DNA of 64,000 nucleotides from Desulfurivibrio dismutans (GTDB taxonomy: Bacteria > Desulfobacterota > Desulfobulbia > Desulfobulbales > Desulfurivibrionaceae): contig NZ_JARGDQ010000003.1 of the NCBI RefSeq assembly GCF_029210385.1, positions 124,001-188,000 of the forward strand. Reading direction: 5' to 3'. Below the pieces are notes generated by a model. That model saw nothing but the letters and a program-made list of their open reading frames with translations. It was not told the DNA's origin and ran no database searches. Below, one piece after another: positions 19,417 to 28,254 of the stretch (position 1 is its first letter; the number at the start of each line of letters is the position of its first letter). Made by a program: the position numbers and the translations under genes.

Positions 19417-20620
19417 GGCGCAGTGCCCTCCGCCGGATATTGGCCTGCACCACCAGGTAATCGAACAGCGGGGCGAAGATGTTGCCCAGCAGAATGGCCA
19501 GCATCACCCCTTCGGGAAAGGCGGGGTTGAGCACCCGCAAGATGATGGTCAACGCGCCGATAAAAAGCCCGTATAACCACTTGCCCGCCTCGGTGTGGGG
19601 GGCGGTCACCGGGTCGGTGGCCATGAAGACCAAACCCAAGGCAAAGCCGCCCAGCACCAGGTGCCAGTGGGGTGGCACGTTAACCATGGGGTTGTCCGGC
19701 GAACCGATGAGCCAGAACGGTATCATGATCGCCATGGCCCCCAGCAGCATGGCAGTCATGATGCGCCAGGAGGCAATGCGGGTAGCCAGCAACAGGGCCG
19801 CGCCCAGCAGGCAGGCCAGGGCCGAGGTTTCCCCCATGGAACCGGGAATGGTGCCGGCAAAGGCCGCGCCCCAGGTAAAGTCCAGGGCGGCCACCGGCTG
19901 CTCGACGGGGCCGGCGGCCAAGGCGACCAGGGGGGTAGCGCTGCTCAGGCCGTCAACCCCCACCCACACCTCTTCCCCGCTCATCTGGGCGGGATAGGCA
20001 AAAAAGAGAAAGGCCCGGGCGGTCAGCGCCGGGTTCATGAAGTTGCGCCCCACCCCGCCAAACACCTCCTTGGCGAAAATCACCCCGAAGCTGGTGCCAA
20101 CCGCTACCTGCCACAAGGGAATGGTGGGCGGCAGGGTCAGAGGCAGCAGCAGGCTGGTGACCAGGAAAGCCTCAGAAAACTCATGGCCACGGATAATATT
20201 GAAGATGGCCTCCCAGACACTTCCCACCGCCAGACAAACCAGGTAAACGGGCAGGAAATAGAGCGCCCCGTGCACCAGGTTGGAATTCAGGCTGACCGGG
20301 TCCACCCCCACCCGACTCATCACCACCCCGCGCCAGCCGGCGGGCAGCTCCAGTCCCAGGCTGGTCAGGGCCAGGTTGGCCTGGTAGCCGGTGTTCCACA
20401 GGGCCATCAGGACACAGGGGATCAGGGCGACGATCACCATCACCATGATGCGCTTAAAATCGATGGCGTCCCGCACGTGGGGCGCGCCGGGGTTGGTGAG
20501 CCGGCTGCCCATGAGGAAGCTGTCGGCGGCCTCATACAGCGGGTACCAGCGCTCCAGCTTGCCGCCCTTATGAAAATGCGGCGCCAGTGAGCGCATATAT
20601 CGGTCGAGAGCCCTGATCAC
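19409..20620 (-). CDS. nqrB: Na+-translocating NADH:quinone reductase subunit B
   Basis: A 403-aa subunit with about ten membrane helices. It carries the sodium channel, riboflavin and a covalent FMN. The motif VDGLSSATPLVALA holds the expected Thr for FMN attachment. GRNFMNPALTARAFLFFAYP and the C-terminal FPEGVMLAILLGNIFAPL match NqrB/RnfD. It follows nqrA by 3 bp. Confidence 0.97.
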   Translation of the reverse strand: MIRALDRYMRSLAPHFHKGGKLERWYPLYEAADSFLMGSRLTNPGAPHVRDAIDFKRIMVMVIVALIPCVLMALWNTGYQANLALTSLGLELPAGWRGVVMSRVGVDPVSLNSNLVHGALYFLPVYLVCLAVGSVWEAIFNIIRGHEFSEAFLVTSLLLPLTLPPTIPLWQVAVGTSFGVIFAKEVFGGVGRNFMNPALTARAFLFFAYPAQMSGEEVWVGVDGLSSATPLVALAAGPVEQPVAALDFTWGAAFAGTIPGSMGETSALACLLGAALLLATRIASWRIMTAMLLGAMAIMIPFWLIGSPDNPMVNVPPHWHLVLGGFALGLVFMATDPVTAPHTEAGKWLYGLFIGALTIILRVLNPAFPEGVMLAILLGNIFAPLFDYLVVQANIRRRALRHG

Positions 20621-20623
20621 CGG

Positions 20624-22183
20624 TTACCCCTCCTCCTCAATCCTGCTCAGCATTTCCCGCAGCATGGGGCCGAAGTCGTTCTTGCCGGGGCAGACAAAGC
20701 TGCACAGAGCCAGGTCCTCTTCCACCAGTTCCAGCACTCCCAGTTCCAGGCAGCGCTCCAAGTTGCCGGAAGCCAGGCTTTTGAGCAGGGCGGTGGCGAT
20801 GATATCCAGCGGCATCACCTTTTCGTAGGTGCCCAAGGGAAAAATGGCCCGGCGACCGCCCCAGGTGGCGGTGCTCATGGCAAAAGGCCGGCGGCGCAGG
20901 ACGGAGAGGAAGGCCGGCACCAGGGAAAAACGATCCCCGCCGGGCCGCAGCCAGCCGAACAGGCAACTGCCGTCATCCTCGGGCAGGGCGGTGACCTGCT
21001 GGTGGTAGCGGCCCAGGAAGGCGAAGGGGCCGTGGGCGTGGTGGCCGTCCAGCACCGAGCCGGAGATCAACCGGTGGGGGGTGCCGGCGGCCGGCGACGC
21101 GCCGGGGACGTCGGCCCCGGCCAGGGATACGCCGGCGCCGGCGTCAGCTTCAGTGCCCCGGGCATCGTTGGGGTCATGGTCTTCGAAGGAAGCGAAAGGC
21201 GCTACGGAGGGAAAGGCGCCAGCCACCAGTTCATGACGGAGCAGTTCAAGCAGCGCCGCGCCGCGCACCACCCGCACCAGGCGGGGGTCCTTGATCCCCG
21301 GCCCGCCCAGGGCCAGCACCTGGGAAGTGGCCAGCCGCCCTTGGCGGAAGAGATGGCCGATGGCCATCACATCCTGGTAACCGATCTGCCAGACCTGCTT
21401 GCCCGGCCCCACCGGCTCCAGAAAATGGATATGGGTGGAGGGCAGCCCGGCGGGATGGGGGCCGGCAAAGCGGGCCACGGTGATTTCCGGCAGCTCTTCG
21501 CCGGGCAACGGGGCCGCCATGACGTCGGGTTGTCCACCCGGCGAAGCCGCGCGGGACGGGACCGGGATGGCGGGCGGCTGCCCGGATGCTGCCCCTGCCG
21601 CCAGCGGCGGGGTGCAAAGGTAAGTTTTAGGAACCAGGGCGGTGAGCAACTGCAACCCGGCCCGGAAATCTTCCGGCGTTTCAGCAATCACCACCGCCGG
21701 CGGGGCGGCCAGGGGCCGGGTATCGATGGCGGTGACAAAGAGGGCGGCGGGGGTGGCTGCCGGCGAGGCTACCTTGCCGTAAGGCCGGGAACGCAAAGCC
21801 GTCCAGAGTCCGGAGTCCAGCAACACCTGCCGGATCTGGGCCGGCGCCAGGCGGTCTTCCCCGCCGCTGACCGGAAAAGTTTGCTGCTGGTCGCCTTCCA
21901 GGGCGATCACCACCGACTGCAGCCGGCGGCGCGCCCCCCGGTTAATGGCGCTGACCACCCCGGCAGCCGGGGCGGTGAAGTTGACCCCGGGGTTTTGCTT
22001 ATCGGTGAACAGCGCCTGGCCGGCAGCCACCTGATCGCCCACCCGCACCTCCATGGAAGGGCGCAGGCCGGGGTAATCGTCGGCCAGCAGGGCGACGTGG
22101 CTCACCGCGCCAGCGGCTTCAAGCACCGGCCGCGGCGCACCGCTGATGGGGATATCAAGCCCACTGGAAATGGTAAAGTCCAT
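20624..22183 (-). CDS. nqrA: Na+-translocating NADH:quinone reductase subunit A
   Basis: A 519-aa cytosolic-side subunit, longer than the usual 445-450 aa. The N-terminus (SGLDIPISGAPRPVL) and the domain DYPGLRPSMEVRVGDQVAAG are typical, as is the C-terminal CSFVCPGKNDFGPMLREML. The extra length comes mainly from two Ala/Pro/Gly-rich insertions, about residues 196-230 and 340-370, which look like surface linkers. The reading frame is intact and the rest of the protein is conserved. It lies 2 bp after apbE. Confidence 0.95.
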   Translation of the reverse strand: MDFTISSGLDIPISGAPRPVLEAAGAVSHVALLADDYPGLRPSMEVRVGDQVAAGQALFTDKQNPGVNFTAPAAGVVSAINRGARRRLQSVVIALEGDQQQTFPVSGGEDRLAPAQIRQVLLDSGLWTALRSRPYGKVASPAATPAALFVTAIDTRPLAAPPAVVIAETPEDFRAGLQLLTALVPKTYLCTPPLAAGAASGQPPAIPVPSRAASPGGQPDVMAAPLPGEELPEITVARFAGPHPAGLPSTHIHFLEPVGPGKQVWQIGYQDVMAIGHLFRQGRLATSQVLALGGPGIKDPRLVRVVRGAALLELLRHELVAGAFPSVAPFASFEDHDPNDARGTEADAGAGVSLAGADVPGASPAAGTPHRLISGSVLDGHHAHGPFAFLGRYHQQVTALPEDDGSCLFGWLRPGGDRFSLVPAFLSVLRRRPFAMSTATWGGRRAIFPLGTYEKVMPLDIIATALLKSLASGNLERCLELGVLELVEEDLALCSFVCPGKNDFGPMLREMLSRIEEEG

Positions 22184-22185
22184 GG

Positions 22186-23208
22186 TCAGACGATAAACCC
22201 GCCGGTGTGTTGGACCTTGAACTCCTTGTCGACAAAGTAGCCCTCACAACCGGGAAAGGCGGCCAGCAGGTCCAGGGCATCGGGCAACCCCAGCACCAGG
22301 CAGGCAGTGGCCAGGGCGTCGGCCAGAGCCGCATCCGGCGCGGTGATGGTGCAACTGGCCAGTTGCGGCGGGGAAAAGCCGGTGCGGGGGTTGATGATAT
22401 GATGATGCCGGTAGTCGTTGCTGAAATTCTGCTGATAGTCGCCGGAGGTGGCCACCGCCAGGTTGTTGCCGGCCACCACCGTAAGCTCCCGGTTCATTCC
22501 CGGCCGGGGCGGGGCGATACCGATGCGCCAGGGCTTATTGCCGGGCTTGCCGCCCCGGGCCGCCAGATCGCCGCCGGCCTCCACGTAAACCCGGCCAAAG
22601 CCGTGGGCCGCCAGGGTAGCCACCCCCTGGTCGACGATATAGCCCTTGCCGATCCCGTCCAGGGTGATCCCCATACCCGGCTGGGTCAGGCGCAGTTGCC
22701 GACCATCAATCTGCAGCCGGGTAAAATCCACCGCCCGGCGAGCCGCCGCCAGCTGTTCATCGGCGGCCGACAAACCCTGCCGACTCTGCTGATGCCGGGT
22801 CAGCAGGGGCAACATGGTGACATCGAAAGCGCCGTCACTTTTGGCGCTGACCTGTTGCGCCAAAGCCAGCACCGCCAGCAGATCGGCCCCGGCCCCGGCC
22901 AATTCTCCGGTACGGTTGAGTCGCCCCACCTCGCTATCGGGCCGGAAACGGCTGAGCCGGGCCTCCAGTTCGCTCATCCGGCTCAAGGTGGCGACCGCCG
23001 CCGCCTCGGCCTGCTCCCGGTCGTGGCTGTAAACCGTCAGGTTAACCGGCGTGCTCATCAGCACCCGGCTACGGCGCACCACCTGCAAGCCTCGCTCCCG
23101 GCCGGTAAAGGTCAGTCCCAGGGCGCCAGCGGCGCCAGCCACGGCCAGGATCTTCAATGCTGAGCGGCGACTGAACACGTTTTTTCGGGACTGCCCGGCG
23201 TCCACCAT
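22186..23208 (-). CDS. apbE: FAD:protein FMN transferase ApbE
   Basis: A 340-aa exported flavin transferase that uses FAD to attach FMN to Thr in NqrB and NqrC. The N-terminus has a twin-arginine-type signal (SRRSALKILAVAGAAGALGL). The body shows the ApbE patterns DGAFDVTMLPLL, ITLDGIGKGYIVDQG and the C-terminal HHIINPRTGFSPP with the Mg-binding DAALADALATA. The ribosome binding site is AAGGA, 8 nt upstream. It is the first gene of the nqr operon, the expected partner. Confidence 0.96.
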   Translation of the reverse strand: MVDAGQSRKNVFSRRSALKILAVAGAAGALGLTFTGRERGLQVVRRSRVLMSTPVNLTVYSHDREQAEAAAVATLSRMSELEARLSRFRPDSEVGRLNRTGELAGAGADLLAVLALAQQVSAKSDGAFDVTMLPLLTRHQQSRQGLSAADEQLAAARRAVDFTRLQIDGRQLRLTQPGMGITLDGIGKGYIVDQGVATLAAHGFGRVYVEAGGDLAARGGKPGNKPWRIGIAPPRPGMNRELTVVAGNNLAVATSGDYQQNFSNDYRHHHIINPRTGFSPPQLASCTITAPDAALADALATACLVLGLPDALDLLAAFPGCEGYFVDKEFKVQHTGGFIV

Positions 23209-23250
23209 GATTTTTTCCTTGCCTGCGCCTTGATGTTTAATGGAAATTAT

Positions 23251-23280
23251 TCACTACAACAAAAATGGCCTAAAAGTCAA
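23251..23280 (-). promoter_or_regulatory. Putative promoter of the apbE-nqr operon
   Basis: On the minus strand TTGACT is followed after 18 nt by TAGTGA, about 45 bp upstream of the apbE start. The -10 is poor. A nearby inverted repeat (GTGTCG-N10-CGACAC, about 23312-23333) lies between the OFA transporter stop and this site and could act as a terminator stem or operator. Confidence 0.3.
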
Positions 23281-23336
23281 CCCACCGCCGACCCACAAAG
23301 TCAGCATCGGGTGTCGATATCAGGGCCGACACTCAA

Positions 23337-24713
23337 TCAGTGTCTCTGCTCCTTGAGCAGCAGGGCCAGAAGGGCGGCGAAAACGCAGGCGCCACCGGCA
23401 ATATTGAAGGAAATCTGCCAGGTGGTGATGTCGCCAACCAAGGCCATGTCACGGAAATATCCGGCGATTTGCGGCCCTATGATGCCGGCCACTCCGTAAG
23501 AAAGAAACACCCATCCGTAGTTGCGACCCAGGTTGGCGGAGCCGAAATAGTCTGCGGTGGCGGCGGGAAAGAGGGCAAAGTTACCACCGAAGTTGAACCC
23601 GATGATAGCAGCGGCAATGATCAGGCTGCTGGCGGCGGCGCCCAGTTCGAAAAAAGAGAAAACAATGAACGCCTGGAAGCAGCACATCATAAACAGTGAC
23701 CACTTGCGGCCCAGGCGGTCGGACACCCCGCCCCAGGCGATCCGACCCAGACCGTTGAAGATGGCGTACCAGGCCATGGCGGTGCCGGCGATCCTGGTGG
23801 CCTCGGCCGGATCAACCACCGCCTGGCTCATCTGCAGGGCATCGGTGCCGAAAAGGCTGATGCTGTAAATCACCATCAGCCCGGCCAGAGCGGTGCTGCA
23901 GAACATCAGCCAGAGGAGGTAGAAATGGCCCGAGCGCAACATCTCGCTGCTGCTGTATTCACGGGGTGCGTCGGCCAACGCGGCCGGCGGCGCCGGCGAG
24001 TTCTTGATGTCTACGGTCCCGGCGTTGCTTAAGCCGGGGCCGTTCAGGGGAGCAGCAGCGGGCACCGGAGCATAACCCGGCGGCGGGTTGAGCATCACTT
24101 GGCTACCCAGCAACACCAGCAGAGCGAAGGTGGCCCCGTAGAGCAAAAAAACCGACTGGACGCCGGGCAATCCGAACAGGCTCACCGTTTGCAACAGACC
24201 GCCGAACCAACTACCGGCCAACTTGACCCACAGGGTGGCCCCGAAGCCGAAACCAGCCACCGCCAGCCCCGAGACCAGTCCCTTCTTGTCCGGAAACCAT
24301 TTCACCCCAACCGCAATGGGAACCACGTAGGCCAGGCCTATACCGGCCCCGCCGATCAGGCCGATACCCACAAACTGACCCCAGAAACTGGCACCCAGCA
24401 GCCCGCCCAGAACATAACCCGCCCCCAACACCAAACCGCCGGCGACGGCCAGCAGCCGGGGGCCATAACGGGGCAACAACCGGCCGGCTCCCACCATCAC
24501 CACCGCAAAGGTGGCAAGCCCGGCGGAAAAGATCCAGGCGGTCTGACGGGCGGAAAAACCGTAATCGCCCCCTGCGCTTAGCGGCTGGGTCAGGGGACCG
24601 GTAAAGACGCTCCAGGCGTAAATGGCGCCCAGGCAGAACTGGATTATCACCGCCCCGACCACCACCAGCCAGCGCCGTTGCCCCACGCTAAGATATGCCG
24701 TCAAATCCCGCAT
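23337..24713 (-). CDS. OFA-family MFS transporter (oxalate/formate or monocarboxylate type)
   Basis: About 458 aa with 12 membrane helices. The OFA subfamily signature is clear: FCLGAIYAWSVFTGPL in TM1, FSARQTAWIF, and GGAGIGLAYVVPIAVGVKWF in the first half, with NGLGRIAWGGVSDRLGRKWS in the second. OFA carriers exchange or import small carboxylates such as oxalate, formate, lactate or acetate. The start MRDLTAYLSV is preferred (AGGGGA just upstream); an ATG 23 codons earlier would add a hydrophobic stretch not usual in the family. A Pro/Ala-rich cytoplasmic loop (about residues 215-250) is longer than typical. Confidence 0.9.
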   Translation of the reverse strand: MRDLTAYLSVGQRRWLVVVGAVIIQFCLGAIYAWSVFTGPLTQPLSAGGDYGFSARQTAWIFSAGLATFAVVMVGAGRLLPRYGPRLLAVAGGLVLGAGYVLGGLLGASFWGQFVGIGLIGGAGIGLAYVVPIAVGVKWFPDKKGLVSGLAVAGFGFGATLWVKLAGSWFGGLLQTVSLFGLPGVQSVFLLYGATFALLVLLGSQVMLNPPPGYAPVPAAAPLNGPGLSNAGTVDIKNSPAPPAALADAPREYSSSEMLRSGHFYLLWLMFCSTALAGLMVIYSISLFGTDALQMSQAVVDPAEATRIAGTAMAWYAIFNGLGRIAWGGVSDRLGRKWSLFMMCCFQAFIVFSFFELGAAASSLIIAAAIIGFNFGGNFALFPAATADYFGSANLGRNYGWVFLSYGVAGIIGPQIAGYFRDMALVGDITTWQISFNIAGGACVFAALLALLLKEQRH

Positions 24714-24997
24714 CCTGTCCCCTGAAAAAACTCGCCAAAAAATATATGAGCCAACGGCCAGCGCCGCTGCCAAAGAAATCAAAACTTTCCCGAAGCCCTG
24801 TGTCCTGTGTCCTGTGTCCGATGAGCCATGGTATCATCTCCGGCTCCCAACCTCAAACTGCAGGAGAAATCTTTTGTTGATGGTTACCACCTCTTCATCC
24901 TTACTAGGCCACCCCGCGACCCAGGCGATCATGATAAATCGTGCCCGTTTCTTTTCAGCCTTGACACTGCCCGGGCTTTGGGCGATAAATTGCCATC

Positions 24998-26032
24998 ATG
25001 CTAGAATTCGCCTGCCTGCTCCATTTCGCCCTCACCGCCCTCACTGCCTGGCCTGGCCAAGGGGGAGCGCTGCTGACTCCAGACGTCAACACCCACGGTT
25101 TTATCGGAGTGATGGGATTCAGCTATACCATGTTGCTGCACTTTCTGGTCAATTCCTCCCGTTACGGCGGAAAAACCACGGCTCTGCGGCGGTTGCTGGC
25201 GCTGCTCTCCCTGCTGCTGGCCGGCGGCGCCCTGCTGGTCAGCAAATTTCTGCTTACCATTACCGGCACCGCTTTTCTGCTGACCTCTGCCGCCCTGTTT
25301 TTTTATTTTACCCCGACCCCCAATCGCCGCGAGGATCTGTTTCTGACCTGGGCGGTGACCATCTCCCTGCTGAGCTGGCTTTATTTTGTGTATGCCCTGA
25401 ACTTTACTCACCTCTGGGGCTTTGAAACTCGTTTTTCCTACATTATGCTTGCCTTTTCCTTTCCAATTTCGCTGCTGCTCTTCTCCCGCTATGTGGATTT
25501 CCTGCAAATCAGCCCCAAACATGTAAAGCAGACGGCCCTGGTACTGGTGGGCGGGGTGCTAAGCCTTTTTGCCGGCATGCTGCTGGTATGGCCGCCCCTG
25601 GAACTGGCCAGCGCCGGTCTGCTGCTGCTGCTCATTGCCTGGTACATGCTGCAAGCTCACCGCCTGCGGGAACCCTTTCTACTGTCGGCCTTTATTGGTC
25701 TGCTGCTAACCGGCCTGACCGGCGTCTGGTATCTGCTGGCCTACATCATGGGTCATGGCCAGGAAACCAAGGTGATGCTGAGCCTGCACGCCCACCTGGC
25801 CCATTTCAGTTGGGCCATCTTCGGAATTTACTACCTGCTGCTGCGCGACAACGGCGATCAGCACCGCAACCTGCTGCCCGCCCTGGCGCCATTGCTGACG
25901 TCCCTGCTGCTGCTGGCGGTTTACCTGCTAACCGAGCACCCCTGGCTGCCGGCAGCGGCGGTCATCCTGTTTCTGGTGTCGGGCTTGGCCCCGGCCCGGG
26001 CGCTGGTAAAAGCTCGGCAACACCGCAACTGA
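24998..26032 (+). CDS. Multi-helix membrane protein of unknown function, upstream of zwf
   Basis: A 344-aa protein with about ten hydrophobic segments and short loops. I do not recognise the family. NTHGFIGVMGFSYTMLLHFL near residue 32 and LSLHAHLAHFSWAIFGIYYL near residue 265 resemble the paired His helices of heme-copper oxidase-like or NnrS-like membrane proteins, so heme or metal binding is possible but unproven. The initiation region lacks a good ribosome binding site. It ends 12 bp before zwf, so the two are likely co-transcribed. Confidence 0.65.
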   Translation: MLEFACLLHFALTALTAWPGQGGALLTPDVNTHGFIGVMGFSYTMLLHFLVNSSRYGGKTTALRRLLALLSLLLAGGALLVSKFLLTITGTAFLLTSAALFFYFTPTPNRREDLFLTWAVTISLLSWLYFVYALNFTHLWGFETRFSYIMLAFSFPISLLLFSRYVDFLQISPKHVKQTALVLVGGVLSLFAGMLLVWPPLELASAGLLLLLIAWYMLQAHRLREPFLLSAFIGLLLTGLTGVWYLLAYIMGHGQETKVMLSLHAHLAHFSWAIFGIYYLLLRDNGDQHRNLLPALAPLLTSLLLLAVYLLTEHPWLPAAAVILFLVSGLAPARALVKARQHRN

Positions 26033-26044
26033 ATGGAGTGAGTA

Positions 26045-27595
26045 ATGAATTCTCAACAACCTGGCATGGAAAGACGCGACATCCAAGACGACTGCAGCCT
26101 GCGTGATAGCTCCGAGTTACCTTCCTGCAGCATCGTGATCTTCGGGGCCTCCGGCGATCTTACCGCCCGCAAGCTGATCCCCGCCCTGACCAATCTGTTC
26201 AACCACGGCTGCCTGCCGGTGCGTTTCAACATCGTGGGCTGCGGCCGCAGCGCCATGAGCCATGAGGAGTTTCGCCGTCATCTGGCGGAGTTTAATTCCA
26301 GCCAGCGAACAGTAAACAGCGGTGATGCCTGGGCAAGCTTTGCCGCCAATATCTTCTATCAGGAACTGACCTACGACAACCCCGATTCATACCGGCGACT
26401 GGCGGAACTGCTGAATCAGCTGGACCGGGAACGGGGCACCGCCCCCAACCGGATGTACTACCTCTCGGTACCGCCAGCCCTTTATCCGGTGATCGCCACC
26501 CAACTGGGTCCCGCCGGGCTGGCGCAGCAGGGCGCCGGCCACTGGTCGCGGATCGTGGTGGAAAAACCCTTCGGTCACGACCTGGCCTCCGCCGAAGCCC
26601 TGGACAAAACCCTGCACGCCGGCTTTTCCGAAAAGCAGATCTTTCGAATCGACCACTACCTGGCCAAAGAAACGGTGCAGAACATCCTGATGCTGCGTTT
26701 TGCCAACGCCATCTTCGAGCCTTTGTGGAACCGCAACTACATCGATTACGTAGGGATCATCAGTGCCGAAAAGCTGGGAGTAGAGCACCGGGCCGGGTTT
26801 TACGAGCAGGCCGGAGTACTACGGGACATGTTCCAAAACCACATGATGCAACTGCTGGCCCTGACCGCCATGGAGCCCCCCAGCCGCTTCAGGGACATCC
26901 AGGTGCATGATGAAAAGACCAAAATTTTCCGGGCCTTAAAACCATTGACCCCGGGGCGGCTTAGCGACAACCTGGTGCTTGGCCAGTACGGCCCCGGCAC
27001 CATCGACGGCCACGAGGTAGTGGGTTATCGCCAGGAACCGGGAGTGGCGCCGGACTCTCTCACCCCCACCTTTGCCGCCATGAAGCTGGGCATCGACAAC
27101 TGGCGCTGGCGGGGAGTGCCCTTTTACCTGGTCTCCGGCAAACGGATGCCGGCCAAGGAAACCCGCATCATCATCCAGTTCAAGGAAGTCCCCCACTCCA
27201 TGTTCAATCATGAAACGGCGGCCAACCTGCTGGCAAACCGGCTGGTGCTGGGTATTTACCCCGAGGAAAAGATCACCTTGAACTTCCAGGCCAAAAGCCC
27301 GGGCAGCAAGGAATGCCTGCACCAGGCGGCTATGAATTTCAAGTATGAGCGCCGGCAGGACCAGGGCGGCGGTACTTTCGACGCCTATGAAATGGTCCTG
27401 CTGGACTGCATTATCGGCGACCACATGCTGTTCTGGCGCCAGGACGGGGTGGAGTTGTCTTGGGCCTTCCTCACCCCCATCATGGCGGAGTGTGAAAGCT
27501 ACCCGGAAACCGCCGCCAAGATGCTGCAAACTTACCCCGCCGGCACCCCCGGCCCGACCGCCGGGCACCGGTGGATGCAACTGCTGACCGGCTGA
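26045..27595 (+). CDS. zwf: Glucose-6-phosphate 1-dehydrogenase
   Basis: A 516-aa cytosolic enzyme that oxidises glucose 6-phosphate with NADP to 6-phosphogluconolactone, the first step of the oxidative pentose phosphate pathway. It has the N-terminal nucleotide-binding motif VIFGASGDLTARKLIPAL, the substrate-binding signature RIDHYLAKETVQNILMLRFA near residue 201 and the following FEPLWNRNYIDYV. It has a strong ribosome binding site (GGAGTGAGTA). Length is normal. A strong terminator follows. The lactonase and 6-phosphogluconate dehydrogenase genes are not adjacent. Confidence 0.97.
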   Translation: MNSQQPGMERRDIQDDCSLRDSSELPSCSIVIFGASGDLTARKLIPALTNLFNHGCLPVRFNIVGCGRSAMSHEEFRRHLAEFNSSQRTVNSGDAWASFAANIFYQELTYDNPDSYRRLAELLNQLDRERGTAPNRMYYLSVPPALYPVIATQLGPAGLAQQGAGHWSRIVVEKPFGHDLASAEALDKTLHAGFSEKQIFRIDHYLAKETVQNILMLRFANAIFEPLWNRNYIDYVGIISAEKLGVEHRAGFYEQAGVLRDMFQNHMMQLLALTAMEPPSRFRDIQVHDEKTKIFRALKPLTPGRLSDNLVLGQYGPGTIDGHEVVGYRQEPGVAPDSLTPTFAAMKLGIDNWRWRGVPFYLVSGKRMPAKETRIIIQFKEVPHSMFNHETAANLLANRLVLGIYPEEKITLNFQAKSPGSKECLHQAAMNFKYERRQDQGGGTFDAYEMVLLDCIIGDHMLFWRQDGVELSWAFLTPIMAECESYPETAAKMLQTYPAGTPGPTAGHRWMQLLTG

Positions 27596-27658
27596 CCGGC
27601 CCGGCTGCGGCAAGCACTTCAGCCAACCCGAAAGCCAACGGACAAAGACGCAAAAAAA

Positions 27659-27698
27659 AGCCCGCCAACCGTTAATTATCGGTTGCGGGCTTTTTTTA
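27659..27698. terminator. Bidirectional rho-independent terminator after zwf
   Basis: The stem AAGCCCGC-CAACCG pairs with CGGTTG-CGGGCTT around an 8-nt loop, with A-runs on the left and T-runs on the right. It ends zwf from the left and the tRNA-Leu/secG transcript from the right. Confidence 0.9.
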
Positions 27699-27729
27699 CC
27701 GGCCAAAACTGCCGGCCTGGTTACATATC

Positions 27730-27814
27730 TGGTGCCGAAGGCGAGACTCGAACTCGCACGGGTTGCCCCACTACCCCCTCAAGATAGCGTGTCTACCAGT
27801 TCCACCACTTCGGC
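27730..27814 (-). tRNA. tRNA-Leu (anticodon GAG)
   Basis: Read on the minus strand, an 85-nt class II tRNA. The acceptor stem GCCGAAG pairs with CTTCGGC, followed by an encoded ACCA end. There is a long variable arm (GTGGGGCAACCCGT) and a T loop GTTCGAGTC. The anticodon stem-loop CTATC-TTGAGGG-GGTAG gives GAG. It lies 23 bp downstream of secG, an arrangement common in this group. Confidence 0.96.
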
Positions 27815-27837
27815 CTTTGTAAACGTTCAGCTTTACT

Positions 27838-28212
27838 TTACTGCTCTTCGCCGGGGAAGGTGCGCGGCACCTCACCGTCCGAGGCGCCGGGCAGCGGGAT
27901 GGTTACCGGTTCGTCGCTTTCCGGCAGCGCTTCCTCGATGGGCGCCGGCGTGGTGCGCACCCTTTCCATCACCGAACCGTCACCGGCCCGGCTGGAGATG
28001 TAAGCCAGCGAAATCGAGGTGATCATGAACACCACGGCGGCCATGGTGGTGATCTTGTTCATCATCGGCAGCGGCCCTTCGGTGCCGAACACCGTCTGGC
28101 TGGAGCCGCCGAAAGAAGCCCCAATGGAGGCACCTTTACCGTGCTGCAGCAGCACGATGGTCACCAGAAAAAGGCAGACCAGGATGTGAAAGACAATCAA
28201 AACTGTATACAT
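27838..28212 (-). CDS. secG: Protein translocase subunit SecG
   Basis: A 124-aa inner-membrane subunit of the SecYEG channel. Two membrane helices (about 4-23 and 54-72) flank the conserved loop VLLQHGKGASIGASFGGSSQ and TVFG. The C-terminal 45 residues are an acidic/Pro-rich tail, longer than minimal SecG. It follows tpiA by 42 bp and precedes tRNA-Leu. Confidence 0.95.
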   Translation of the reverse strand: MYTVLIVFHILVCLFLVTIVLLQHGKGASIGASFGGSSQTVFGTEGPLPMMNKITTMAAVVFMITSISLAYISSRAGDGSVMERVRTTPAPIEEALPESDEPVTIPLPGASDGEVPRTFPGEEQ

Positions 28213-28254
28213 ACTTCAATCACCGACAATAAAAAACAGCGCCCATCCGGCAAA

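Noticed and set aside
24622-25425. Rightward open frame of 267 codons spanning the OFA transporter start and the next membrane gene
   Set aside because: It overlaps two better-supported genes in other frames and its translation lacks any family pattern.
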